Below are positions 1-9,809 of a DNA stretch of 64,000 bases, piece after piece. The translations under genes and the position numbers were made by a program. The notes beneath the pieces are model-generated. The model was not told where the DNA came from. It did no database searches and saw only the letters and a list, made by a program, of their open reading frames with translations. Numbering within the stretch: position 1 is the first letter of the stretch; each line of letters starts with the position of its first letter. The DNA comes from Sclerotiophoma versabilis (Eukaryota; Ascomycota; Dothideomycetes; Pleosporales; Didymellaceae): NCBI GenBank assembly GCA_012274445.1, contig JAAROD010000080.1, positions 1,054,001 to 1,118,000 on the forward strand, read 5' to 3'.

Positions 1-1
1 C

Positions 2-199
2 GATGTCGGAGATTGTGGCAAGTGGACATACGTGAACCGCGAAGGGTGCAGTGGAAGCCATGTTGAATCGTATATGGCGGCAAAGGCCGCGGTTATGTAT
101 TTCGAGAACCAGACTATGGGGAAGACGAAGTTGAAGAACGAAGGCGCATCAGTCTGGGGAGACGTCGCGACAATGTCGCTAGTGGATGGTGATGAGTAG
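2..199 (+). CDS. 3' end of an unrecognised protein-coding gene (partial)
   Basis: An open frame runs from the left edge and closes with TAG at 197-199, giving the last 65 residues. It reads like real coding sequence: it contains the stretches KWTYVNREGCSGSH and AAVMYFENQTMGKTKLKN and ends SLVDGDE, with no internal stop. Two cysteines lie near its start. I do not recognise the family. There is no membrane segment or anchor signal in the visible part. The gene would begin outside the window on the same strand. The alternative is a chance open frame, but the residue composition makes that less likely. Confidence 0.5.
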   Translation, partial: DVGDCGKWTYVNREGCSGSHVESYMAAKAAVMYFENQTMGKTKLKNEGASVWGDVATMSLVDGDE

Positions 200-1503
200 A
201 AGACGGCGGAACATTGCGTCGAAGCGTTCCGACGATCGAACCCTGGGCGGGCTGTGGCGTAACTACACGTGACAGCTGCCAACTGAGCCTCATTCACCAA
301 AACGGCAAGTGGACCTTGGGGTAGTGAGTTACTCCGCGGTCCACTGGATATCTAGAAGTTCTTCAAAACGTTCACTCAGATCACGAGAATGCTTTTGAAC
401 CTGAGACATGAGACTTGCATGCCTTCTGCAATTCATTCCACAAAAATGAAAGGTAGACCCTTGAGCAATCAGTCATTCCCATTTCCAGCACGTAGATAGC
501 CTCGAACATCTTTCGCTCTTTATGTTGAAACCACAAAGAAAGCTTTAATTTTCTGTATGCGATTATGATGACGATTCAGGTGCATCCTCGCACTGTACTT
601 GGAAGCAAGCGCCCCGGTCGTGTTTGTCATAGTTGTTACAGCTAATCGATAGAAAATGTAGATGTAGCATTAAGAACTTGTATGTGGGATGTGTGTGTGT
701 TTGCGCAGAGACAGGGGCTTCTCCGATTCTGTAGCGAAGTCTTGAACAACATCGTCAGCCTGTGCATCCAGACGATTCATCAGCTTGCGCCACTGTAATG
801 AGGGTAAAAAGGTTATTACTGTGCAACTACAATTTCCAAGGGTTTGCTCTGAAGTTTGGGCAAGTCAAAGGCCACCTGCATAAGTATCCTAAATTGCCCG
901 CTAAACTTCAACACACTATTCTACAAAAAGCTTGTCTGAGATTGTCCGGACAAAGACAAAAGACTGCAACAAGCTGTTTGAGTTTCCCCGCTACGTCTTG
1001 CAGAATACAAGTAGTCGTGGTTGCGAGGGTTTCTTTTCTAGTCCGGCGCCCGAAAAATGAAGACAAACTCAATTGCATGACAATTGTGATTAGTTTTTGC
1101 GAGCTGGTTCTCTGATAATAGTGCTTGAAAAAACGCAAAGGCTTGTGATGTAAATCTGGGCGAGCAGATAAAGCCATTACGGCACTGACTGAAGGTATTG
1201 CAAGCTTCTTTGGTAGGCTGTATGCTGTTGGAAAGGATGAGCTGAGTTTGGACCGGCAACCTATCCCAATCGACGAATGAAATACCTGTCCTTCCCCAGA
1301 TCTCACATGATGGTTGGGTAAGGTTTCTCTGACCTACTGATGCTCATCGCTCCTCGCTTAGCTGGCAAAGCTCGTGTTTGATTCAAGTCCGCCGAGAACC
1401 GCCTGGACCGACGTTTCGACGAGTCTCTGCAACAGGTGCCTAATCTACGTATCTTTATACTGAATATATATTAATTTGTCATCCTCTACTTCATCAAAAC
1501 AGC
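200..1503. other. Intergenic, no gene seen
   Basis: About 1.3 kb between the partial gene and the first tRNA. Short open frames on both strands lack ATG context, introns and family resemblance. An AT-rich stretch with a TATA-like element lies around 1463-1475, about 35 nt before the tRNA, as often seen upstream of fungal tRNA genes. Confidence 0.5.
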
Positions 1504-1590
1504 GGCCTAATGGTCTAGTGGTATGATTCCTGCTTTGGGTACATCGCTCAATCCTGCAGGAGGCCCCGCGTTCGAATCGCGGTTGGGCCC
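1504..1590 (+). tRNA. tRNA-Pro (UGG), with the canonical 15-nt intron
   Basis: The acceptor stem pairs GGCCTAA (1504-1510) with TTGGGCC (1583-1589), discriminator C1590. The D arm contains the A box TGGTCTAGTGG. The anticodon stem CCTGC/GCAGG carries loop TTTGGG with anticodon TGG, interrupted after position 37 by a 15-nt intron (1540-1554). The T arm has CCGCG, TTCGAAT, CGCGG and so an intact B box. The spliced length is 72 nt. Variable-loop position 47 is C (C1564), where the other copy in this window has T. This ordinary copy serves as the internal reference for the split gene at 9609-9845. Confidence 0.95.
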
Positions 1591-1599
1591 GCAACATTC

Positions 1600-1604
1600 T
1601 TTTT
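1600..1604 (+). terminator. Pol III T-run terminator of tRNA-Pro
   Basis: Five consecutive T residues begin 10 nt after the discriminator base, the expected RNA polymerase III stop. Confidence 0.75.
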
Positions 1605-2552
1605 GTCCTTGGAGTGTCTCGGGGGCCTGACCATTCTGTTTTTAGTTCCGCCGAAGCAAGGGACACACAACCACACAAATGCCGTGGTAATATATTTTGT
1701 AGCTCCTCGACATCGTTCTCTAGCATCGGGAGAATGGTCGGTGTAAGTTTCATGCAGAAATACCCAGTAGTGTTGTTCAAGTCTACATTGCACTGAACAA
1801 AGGTGTAGAGATGAATAATAAAAAGCTCCGAAAATGCAATAATGGCAGCCCTCTGTAACACGGCACAGAAGAACGATGAAGTGGATTTGTCATTATTTCG
1901 CGGAATGTAACTACCAATGCTTCCATGGCGGCTGACTGATACATATATACTATATACGTCGCGTGCCTTTGTTTGCACGTCGCTTCAATCTCGTCCAGCT
2001 CTCGAGGCGAATAAGTTTTTTGACGCAGTCGTTCCTGCGTATCTGATTCGGGTTGCGAGGATTCGGCTGTCGGCTTTGTCGCGACTTGTAAGTAAGTAAG
2101 TAAGTAAGCGACTGGTCATCTTGCCATTACAGACCTGATGTTAGATTGATATCATGGTGCTCTGGACGGGTTCTACTTGTAGATAGTACTGCAATGCTCT
2201 ACCTGTGGATGCGGCTGACTCGATCGCGTCTCGACTGTCGTCTGCATGAAGAATCGCCGTCTCGATGCTCCTGGCAAATGTACAGGAGTAGATGTCTTCC
2301 AGTCTCGAAGGATGAATCCATTGCTAATGCGCATCTTCAGTAGACACTGCAACAAAGCGGTCGTGGACTGGATACAGCGATGATAGCCGCACTGGCGTTT
2401 GCACAATAGATATGAAGCTCGAAAATGAAAATGTAAACGCTGCAGAACTAACACGAGTCAAAACCCGCTTATGCGCCGCTCAAAACGTCCATGCATACGT
2501 GTCTTCGTATCCATCGTGGACAAATCCCCTATCCCACTGAAGAGTTCAGGCA
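1605..2552. other. Intergenic with a GTAA microsatellite
   Basis: No gene is supported here. A 21-nt tetranucleotide run of GTAA units lies at 2088-2108. The final part probably holds the 3' UTR of the minus-strand nuclease that ends at 2553. Confidence 0.5.
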
Positions 2553-5477
2553 TCAGCTCAAGTCCAGGATTTCAACCTCGCTCTCCCTCCACCTCCGTCT
2601 CTGCTTCCCCTTCAGCGCGACGTCGGCCTCCTTCGCCGGACTCTCTGCATCGACGTAGGCCCATGCACCAGCCAGACTCTTCCGTAAGATGATCTGACGC
2701 TTCTTTGTCTCCTTTGTTTTCCACGCTGCAGGCGGTGAAGGCTTGCGCTGGGGTTCTGGGGAGAGGGAAGTGTGATTTCGTGGAGAGCGGCGGAGCGGAG
2801 GTGACGGTGCTGGGTTTGGGGATTGACAGGGTGGGATGGTTGGAGACGAGAGGCCTGTCAGATCGAGCGAGTCGACCTTGGGGGGTGTTGACTCGATGGG
2901 AGTGGGATTTAGCTGGGGTGATGTCAGGTCGAGACTATCAACTTCGACTGTAGCAGCTTCGACCGCCTGCGGCTGCGGTATTGTGCGATCTAGCTCGGAG
3001 GGTATCAAGTTCATTGTCTGAGTTTGGACGTCGGTGAGGTCGAGGGTGTCTACTTCTGGTGTTGCGGCTTTCGTCTTGTTCAGCCGTGGCGAGGTGCGTC
3101 GTACGTGTGTGTTCGTGGGTCTCACTTTCTGCTTCTCGCCCGTAGAAGATCTCGACGAGGAGGAAGACCGTGATGCGTTGGACGATATAGAGGTCAGCGG
3201 CGGCCGTGTCCGCGTTGTTGGCGGAGGTTGCGGCGCTGATAATGGTGACGAGAGCGTCAAATCAAGTGTATCAATAAGGTCATTTGAACGTCGTAGTTGC
3301 GATGGTGTGGGTATAGGTGCATCGTCAAAGATAGTCGACGTATTTCGTAGCTTTGTTGGTGTTTGCGATGCTCGCCATGTGTCGAGTGTAGTCTGCCTAT
3401 CCTTGCCAGGTGACGCGGTTACCGAGGTCCCACGACGTGCCTTCGTCGTGCGCGTTCTTGCCTTCTTAGCGCGCACCTGCGATGGAGAGGGTTGACTAGG
3501 TGAGTTGACCAGATCCAGAGTCTCGATCGTATCCAGTAATGGTGGCGAGTCTGGGCGCTCGTTCACAGCACTCAGATCGGCTGGTAGTGTTTTCGAACGC
3601 TGTATAGGCGCTCGTCTTCTCCTCTTCGTAACGCTAGCCGGCAGATCTTCCAGTACGGGAGAAAGTGACTTCTCTCGAGGTGGGAGAATGGCAGGCGGTC
3701 TGCTCTGCTGTCGCACAGGCGACGAAGAGAGCAGGTCAATCAACGAAGCCTTGGGTCGTGTCGGCGGCGGGATGTTGTCGTCGTCCAGGGACTTGGCCAA
3801 TGTTCGTGATGACCTCGACCCAGGCTTAGTGACCTTCGCAAAGCTTTGGATGCGAACCTGTGATGGCTCCGGAGCAGTCTTCGTTCGTTTTGTTGTGGCC
3901 TTGGCTTTTGGTGCAGCCTTTCCAGGCTCTTGACTTGCAGCCCTTCTAGGCTTCTGCTTTGTCTGTCGCCCAACTTCCCAGTCTTCTACCTTCAACGGGA
4001 CACCGACTCTTACAAAGGTCTCCATGACCCAGACTCTTGCCGGCTTGGTAGGATCGAACTTGGTAGGGCCGCGCTTCCTGGCTCCTTCTTCGGCATCGTC
4101 TTCAAGATCCAAAGGTAGGTCATCCTCGTCAGCAGCACTCTGTTGTGAGGGCGGTGGGAGCTCGAAGTCGTCGTCAGGCTCTTCATCATCCAGGTTGATC
4201 TTTACAAGTTCGATCGGCGTGAAGCTTACACGAAGCTCGGTGCTGCTATCCGTAACAGGATGCTGGCGTTTGCCATGAATGCCCTTCACCAGCAGCGCTT
4301 CGTCCTCCTGGATAGCCTGAATGTCGTCGGTGGGCAGGCGCTCGATCTGCGCGGCCCGCATGCGCAGTGCGCGAACAAGGAGGGATGGCGCAAGGCTGCG
4401 TATGAAATGCTTGGCGCCTTCAAGCTTCACCCAGTCAAATGCATCGCCGGTGAACTCGCGAAGACCGGGATAGTCGAGCTCCTGGTCCCAATTGATTGAG
4501 CGCCGTAGCTTGTCCAGCCCGGCCTGGGTTGAGATGGCAGGGTGGGTGTAGTATCCAAGAATGTCGAGTCGAGGGAAGTCGTCGGGTATCTTCAGAGCGC
4601 CATGCTTGCGTTTGAAGAGTTTGCTTTCGTTCGTCTTCAGCTCGTGCTGCAGCCGTGCTCTCCACCGTGAGAGTGCAACTGGGTCGCTGCGTGGTATGCT
4701 GCACAGGTCACGCCCAAAGCCGGCTTTTGCAGCTTCACAGGCAGTCTTTGGCCCGCAGCCAGGTATCCCCTCGGGCACGTAGTCTCCGCCGCTCATGAGG
4801 GCAACCAAGATCATGCCCTCGCGATCCAGCGCCGACGGCCCGTTTTTCGTCTCGACGGCATCGTAGACGTTCACGTGGGTGGGCGTCTTGCCGGACTTCT
4901 CTGGCGACCAGTTGCGGATGGTGAGGCGGCTTCCAAACATGAGCGTGTCGACATCCTCGCTCAGCACGGCGTCGACTATGCCCTCTCGCTGCAGCAGGGC
5001 GCATTCAGCCTCGGCTTCGCCCGGGGCAAGGTGTACGGGGTAGCCAAACTGCTTCAGCAGCTGCTTGGCCAGGAACTCGGGGATGGATGCGACGTTGGGC
5101 CCCGTGCGCCTGTTGCGCTTGAACGGCGGCTTGTTGGGCCCGTCGAAGACGAAGACGGGGTGTATCGACAGCGCGATGAGGCGGAGGAGGCGGTAGTAGA
5201 AGGTGCGCAGGGCCGGGTTGGAGCCACCTGTGGCGGTCAGCACGCGGTGGCACTATGGGTGCGGCGGGCGCAGACGTGCCTTTGCTGGCCTGGATCTGGA
5301 AGAGCCATATGGAGGTGTCGATGGCGATGCGCAACGGCCTGCCCGTCGCCTCGAACGCGTCGACGGCGAGCTTCGACAGCGCCACACGCCGCCCAGGGCC
5401 GATTTCCTTGTAGATGCTGCGCGCATTAGCACCGCTGCCCCCTGCGCCCAGTGCCGCACCTACCCATGAATGCCCAT
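2553..5477 (-). CDS. GEN1/Yen1-type Holliday-junction resolvase (XPG/FEN1 family)
   Basis: Three exons: 5477..5464, 5416..5280 and 5227..2553, giving 941 aa. The start gives MGIHGIYKEI, matching the XPG-family N terminus that must be at the protein end. Intron 1 (47 nt) has a CTAAT branch site. Intron 2 (5279..5228) fits only as a GC-AG intron. Active-site acidic residues are visible: D38 in AIDTSIW, GEAEAE at 120-125, SEDVDT at 140-145 and GGDY at 197-200, the last followed by the helix-hairpin-helix stretch GIPGCGPKTA. Around 435-470 there is a chromodomain-like stretch (FDPTKPARVWVMETF). The long disordered tail carries repeated LDL motifs. Family members cut Holliday junctions symmetrically in the nucleus during recombination repair. 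The gene diverges from the AT-hook gene at 5691. Exo1/Rad2 paralogues are less likely because of the chromodomain-like part and long tail. Confidence 0.9.
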
Positions 5478-5690
5478 CACGTCTCCATGCCCGAGCTGTC
5501 GAGCGCTGCAAGGCCGCCGCCGCCGTGCTGCCTGGCCGCCATGGTGGGCGTGCCGGGACCGCATCGATTGTTGCCCGGGCAACCGCGGCCACGCCCAACT
5601 GCAGGGCGTCGGCGTCGGCTCGGGGCTCCATGCACGCATCCTCCAACGCCCGCGACATAGCCACGGCCAAGGACAGCCTCTCGCGCAGAC
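5478..5690. promoter_or_regulatory. Divergent (shared) promoter interval
   Basis: Only 213 bp separate the start codons of the resolvase (-) and the AT-hook protein (+), so both 5' UTRs and core promoters must lie here or overlap the neighbouring gene. The interval is GC-rich with no clear TATA box. Confidence 0.5.
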
Positions 5691-8600
5691 ATGGCGCCCC
5701 ATAGAAGAGCCGGGCATGCCAGCGAGGACGCCTCTCGCAGCTACTCTTCCTCGCCAGATCCCCTCGCCATGCCGGCGCACGAAAACACAACAACATCGAC
5801 ACCTCGACCGCGACACACCCCGCACATGCATCCCAGAACGCGCTCGCCGAGCAAGCACAACGGCCGACTGGACTTTGACATGTCGTCGCCCGCCAAGTCC
5901 ATGGTCATGAACACCCCACGAACGGGCGGCGCCAGCCCATGGCGCATCAAAGTCACCGTACAGGCCGAGCCGGAAAGTGACGGCGAGAGCGCCATGTCGC
6001 CTATCGTGAAGGTCACACGCACGAAGACGACGACGGTACCGCTGAAGGACCACGACGCGCCCTCGCCGATGAAGCGCGGGCGAGGCCGACCGAGGAAGAC
6101 GGACGCAGCGGGCAGCACACCAGCGAAGACGAAGCGGAAGGGCACTCCCGTGAGACGGGCGGCGAGGTCAAAGTCACGCGACGCAAGTGCAGGCCCGCCT
6201 GGCTCGAGCGCGGCCGCCATCGACACAGACGCGCCGCCCCAGAGGAAACGGGGACGGCCAAGAAAGCTCGCGCAGGCAGCGCCAGAAGACGAACAGACCC
6301 TGGTAGTCGATGCAGACGACGCACAATCCACGAACCAGCTTGACGCCACACCCTTGCCTGCCGGACAATCGCGAACAGTGGCCTCCAACCTCGACACACC
6401 TCAGGAAACCCAGACCTCGCAACGGCTGCATGCACGCAAAGGCACCCCCCACGCAACGAACCCTCTTGCAGTCGAGATCTCGTCAGATGGCGACTCGGAC
6501 GAAGCCAGCCATGTCCTCACGCCGCCTACTGGAGGCGATGGAGACATCGACAACCTAGGCCCGTTCGAACACGAAGATGACGACGACGAGGTGGATGCGG
6601 ACAACTTCGCATTTGACGAGGGCACAACGAGAATGCCGGACGACTCGACTATCATTGATAGCGAGGGCTTCAGCATCATTTCCGTCGACTCGCTGCCCTC
6701 GAGATCGAGCCCTCCAAAACCAGATGAGAACCAGAACGCGCCAGTGCCAAGCATCGCATCGGTCATGAACCGCGATTCTCTGCACTCTGCTGCAACCAGG
6801 CAGCTAGGTCGTGACCAAAGTGCGCCCTCCAAGTCCTCCCCAGGACCTTCGCGCCTAGTTCCTGCATCAAAACCAGTCCAATCTTCGCCTGTCCTTGCGC
6901 ATCCGCGGCACATAACGCCGGCCGTCGACAAGGAGGCTCCATCAGCGCCACCCAGCATCCAGCCTGCCCGTGCTGCTCCTACCGAAATTGAGACACCAAA
7001 GATGGGGCGAGCCCTGACAGCAGGCGTTGCTCTGCAGGGAGTCTTGGACCCTACCCGCTTCACACCAGACTCCTCTCAGGAGTCGGCAGCCGACCGACGT
7101 CCATCTCTTGACGATCTTTTCCGAGGCTTCAGTGAGAACTCGAGAAAGCAACTGCAGGACGGGCTTCGTCTTGGCCAACAGCTTGCCCAAACCCAGTCTG
7201 TGAACGAGCCATCACCTTGTCTTCCAAAGGCCAACACAGCACGCACAGAGGCCCCACCAAACGAGCGACCCATCAGGACACACCGAAAATGGAGGACTCG
7301 CCTTCTCACACCCGAGGACGAGCAGAGCAGCGAGACTGTAGCACCTGCGGTAGAAGAAGCCGAGGTTCAGTATCCTACATTGGCTGTGCAAGAGCAGGTA
7401 AATCCGTTGCCCAGCCCGAGCAGGAGCGAAGACGAAGGCGAAATGAGCTTTCAGGTCGACAGCATCGTGGCTAGCGTGATGGAAGAGGAGGCGGGAGAGC
7501 CTCAGGCTACGACGAGCGCTCACAAAGTGACCAACCCTGCGCACGAGACTGCAGAACTGCAGAACCATGAAGCCGTGGAGGACTACTCAGACATATGGCA
7601 AGAAGAGGGCAGCCGGGCCTCGGATTCACCAGAGCCTGCATCGACCCAGAATGTGTCATCACAGGAGCCAGATCTATTTATCGAAACCGCTGCCAGCAGG
7701 CCCGGCCGTGGCAGATTCCAGCGTCGAAATGCACGACAGGTCAAATGCGACGATGAAGCGAATGCCCTCCAGCAGCAGATCCATTCGTCCACCCAGCCGA
7801 CCGAGTCGGCTCCCAACAGCGTCGACAAGGGCAAAGGGAGGGTTGTCGAGAAAACAACTGTACAGATGGAAATTGACGACGAGGACGACAGTGTACCGAG
7901 CGAAGGTAGTGATGATACCGGCATGTTCTTCCAATCGAACATGCCTGCGGTATATGAAAAGAAACGACGTGACCGAAGACAGCCAAAGACCGACAAACTG
8001 GATCTGTCGCTCTTGCTGAATGAGGGTGAGAGCTTGCAACCGGAGCCGTCACCTGAAAAGAAAGCCGGTCCTGCACAGCCGAACCCCTTCGTGGATACTC
8101 CGCCTCGTTTTGCTGCGTTTCCTAGCTCGCCGAAAAAGAGTAGTCCTCTGCGCTGCGAGCTTCGTGGCTCGGACATCACTACGCCCAGCCGCTACGATGA
8201 GTCGACATTACCGCTTGCTCAAAGTTCGCCTTTCCGCTCGCGCATTGAGGAGGACAGTATGCTTTCCACAGCATCTGATCAGCGCCAGATTCTTGCTGAG
8301 ATGGAGGGCGTAGACGTAACCAGCAACAGCATCCGGGTTTTGCGTGCTGAGGCAGATGAGTACCTAGACGCCTACTCGCATCAAGAACGGTCATTGAACG
8401 AGATTGAAGAGGTCACAGAGTACAGCAGGACGCTGCAGGGGGATTCGAGCATCATGCCCTCGAGTCCACCGATGGCAAGACAGAATTTTGTGCAGCATGC
8501 AGCCTCCTCATCATACACCCCAAGTTCTGCGGCCAAACACCCTCAATCGGGTACCCCTTCAGAGGCCACGCCAACTCCGCTTGCCCGCGAAGCAGCACGG

Positions 8601-9242
8601 CAATCCGAAGCGATTGCTGACTCTTCGTTCGTAAGTACCAGCTCAGCCGGTCGCTCAGACGGTGTACGCGCAGCAGCACAACTCCAACGCGAGTCCTCCG
8701 CCAGCGTCGGATCTTCACCAGCGCGCGCTCACCCCATCCTCTCCAAATTCTCCTCTCTCCCACGCCTCGAGCCGTGGACCAAGACACACTACAAGACCCT
8801 CGACAAGCTACACGCAGCACACCTCAAACACCCAGCACTTTTCTGCTCTTTGACCATCCCACCCACAACTCTTTCTCGCGCCAATGCAGCCTTGCTCGCC
8901 TCCTTCGCCGCAACAACAGAGAAGAACTACGTCGGCGCTCAAGTGTCAGCCTGGGGCTACGCATTTACCATGACGCCTGAGCTCATTACGCTGTGCGAAG
9001 TGTTCATGCACCTCCTCACGCTCAGCTCCATCGAAGACTACGAAAGCATCAGCGGACGCGGGATTGAGATGGGAGACGTCGGCCCTGGTAGGAGCGGGGA
9101 CAAGATCGGCAGGGAAGAGGTCATGCGGAGATTATGCACGGTGGTGTTGGGCGCGTACGTCAGGGCAGACGAGAAGAAGGGCTTCACAGTCAAGAAGACA
9201 GGGACTTTGACGATTGTCGGTGCGGGTGGAGAAGTCCTCTAG
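5691..9242 (+). CDS. AT-hook nuclear protein, 1183 aa
   Basis: A single open frame. Two AT hooks are visible, RGRGRPRK at 129-136 and RKRGRPRK at 185-192, so minor-groove binding of AT-rich DNA is expected. A conserved-looking stretch SPWRIKVTVQAEPESD (82-97) precedes them. The middle 800 residues are low-complexity and acidic, with many SP/TP sites. The C-terminal ~150 residues (from ILSKFSSLPRLEPWTKTHY) look folded and are probably the conserved domain of this fungal family. The first ATG is used; a start at the later Met in FDMSSPAK is possible, since the first ~60 residues look unconserved. A GTAAGT at 8631 could be a donor, but the frame stays open and no CTRAY branch site follows. The specific function is unknown; a chromatin role is inference. 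Confidence 0.8.
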   Translation: MAPHRRAGHASEDASRSYSSSPDPLAMPAHENTTTSTPRPRHTPHMHPRTRSPSKHNGRLDFDMSSPAKSMVMNTPRTGGASPWRIKVTVQAEPESDGESAMSPIVKVTRTKTTTVPLKDHDAPSPMKRGRGRPRKTDAAGSTPAKTKRKGTPVRRAARSKSRDASAGPPGSSAAAIDTDAPPQRKRGRPRKLAQAAPEDEQTLVVDADDAQSTNQLDATPLPAGQSRTVASNLDTPQETQTSQRLHARKGTPHATNPLAVEISSDGDSDEASHVLTPPTGGDGDIDNLGPFEHEDDDDEVDADNFAFDEGTTRMPDDSTIIDSEGFSIISVDSLPSRSSPPKPDENQNAPVPSIASVMNRDSLHSAATRQLGRDQSAPSKSSPGPSRLVPASKPVQSSPVLAHPRHITPAVDKEAPSAPPSIQPARAAPTEIETPKMGRALTAGVALQGVLDPTRFTPDSSQESAADRRPSLDDLFRGFSENSRKQLQDGLRLGQQLAQTQSVNEPSPCLPKANTARTEAPPNERPIRTHRKWRTRLLTPEDEQSSETVAPAVEEAEVQYPTLAVQEQVNPLPSPSRSEDEGEMSFQVDSIVASVMEEEAGEPQATTSAHKVTNPAHETAELQNHEAVEDYSDIWQEEGSRASDSPEPASTQNVSSQEPDLFIETAASRPGRGRFQRRNARQVKCDDEANALQQQIHSSTQPTESAPNSVDKGKGRVVEKTTVQMEIDDEDDSVPSEGSDDTGMFFQSNMPAVYEKKRRDRRQPKTDKLDLSLLLNEGESLQPEPSPEKKAGPAQPNPFVDTPPRFAAFPSSPKKSSPLRCELRGSDITTPSRYDESTLPLAQSSPFRSRIEEDSMLSTASDQRQILAEMEGVDVTSNSIRVLRAEADEYLDAYSHQERSLNEIEEVTEYSRTLQGDSSIMPSSPPMARQNFVQHAASSSYTPSSAAKHPQSGTPSEATPTPLAREAARQSEAIADSSFVSTSSAGRSDGVRAAAQLQRESSASVGSSPARAHPILSKFSSLPRLEPWTKTHYKTLDKLHAAHLKHPALFCSLTIPPTTLSRANAALLASFAATTEKNYVGAQVSAWGYAFTMTPELITLCEVFMHLLTLSSIEDYESISGRGIEMGDVGPGRSGDKIGREEVMRRLCTVVLGAYVRADEKKGFTVKKTGTLTIVGAGGEVL

Positions 9243-9608
9243 AAGGGACGGTGTGCACGATACGACTTTACGACTGTTGGGATGTTTAGTTTGGCGTTCG
9301 TTGGATTTGCACGTTCGATACCTCCTGCTTGAGCAATTCACTCCCTGCACTTGTCTGACATACCCACTGTGTCTCCTCCCATTCTCACCATCCACCACAC
9401 CCCAACACCCATCCATCTGTCTACCTCCATCCACTTCTATTCCCTCAGTCTCGCCCCGCCCCCTCGCTCGCTTACGCAACGCATCCCTTACAACAGCACA
9501 GCACAGCGCAGCACCCATCGCCCAGCGTCAGTCTCAACATGAAACCAAATATATACAACCCATTCCTCCCATCCCCATCCAAAAATAAAAATAAAAAGAG
9601 AAAGAAAC
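9243..9608. other. 3' UTR of the AT-hook gene and 5' flank of the split tRNA
   Basis: C/T-rich sequence, then an A-rich block (about 9583-9607) immediately before the tRNA, and a TATA-like AATATATAC around 9548-9556. Both are typical of Pol III upstream regions. Pol II read-through from the AT-hook gene would run into the tRNA on the same strand. Confidence 0.5.
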
Positions 9609-9619
9609 GGCCTAATGGT

Positions 9620-9676
9620 GTAAGTCGACAAAAACACTCCAGCTGGTCTCATGCCCGTTTCCTAATAAAGTCCTAG
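9620..9676 (+). other. Ectopic intron 1 of split tRNA-Pro (57 nt, spliceosomal type)
   Basis: Lies after tRNA position 11. It opens GTAAGTCGAC and ends TCCTAG, with CTAAT at 9662-9666 placing a branch adenosine about 11 nt before the AG. It has no T run of four or more, so Pol III could transcribe through it. Exon plus intron at the 5' junction read TGGTGTAAGTCG, which still satisfies most of the A-box consensus. Confidence 0.8.
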
Positions 9677-9690
9677 CTAGTGGTATGATT

Positions 9691-9784
9691 GTAAGTTCAC
9701 TTCTACATCCACATCCACGTCCACGTCCACATCCACCCTCCCACAGACATGATGGATGGATGATACGTGTCTAATACGTCACAG
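9691..9784 (+). other. Ectopic intron 2 of split tRNA-Pro (94 nt, spliceosomal type)
   Basis: Lies between tRNA positions 26 and 27. It opens GTAAGTTCAC and ends CGTCACAG, with CTAAT at 9771-9775. Its interior (about 9703-9735) consists of irregular CCACATCCACGT-like hexamer repeats. It has no T run of four or more. Confidence 0.8.
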
Positions 9785-9795
9785 CCTGCTTTGGG

Positions 9796-9809
9796 TTTCC
9801 TCTCGAGTA
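9796..9809 (+). other. Canonical tRNA intron (14 nt) of split tRNA-Pro
   Basis: TTTCCTCTCGAGTA follows position 37, exactly where the ordinary copy has its own 15-nt intron. The two intron sequences are unrelated. This one should be removed by the tRNA splicing endonuclease. Confidence 0.85.

Noticed and set aside
7583..8179. Long minus-strand open frame (about 198 codons) opposite the AT-hook gene
   Set aside because: It is a serine/leucine-rich shadow of the plus-strand low-complexity coding sequence, with no independent family resemblance.
8631..8690. GTAAGT inside the AT-hook gene as an intron donor
   Set aside because: The frame stays open, no CTRAY branch site precedes a suitable AG, and the protein reads smoothly through.
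9703..9735. CCACATCCACGT repeats as a CRISPR-like array
   Set aside because: Units are about 6 nt with no spacers and the genome is fungal; this is the interior of tRNA intron 2.
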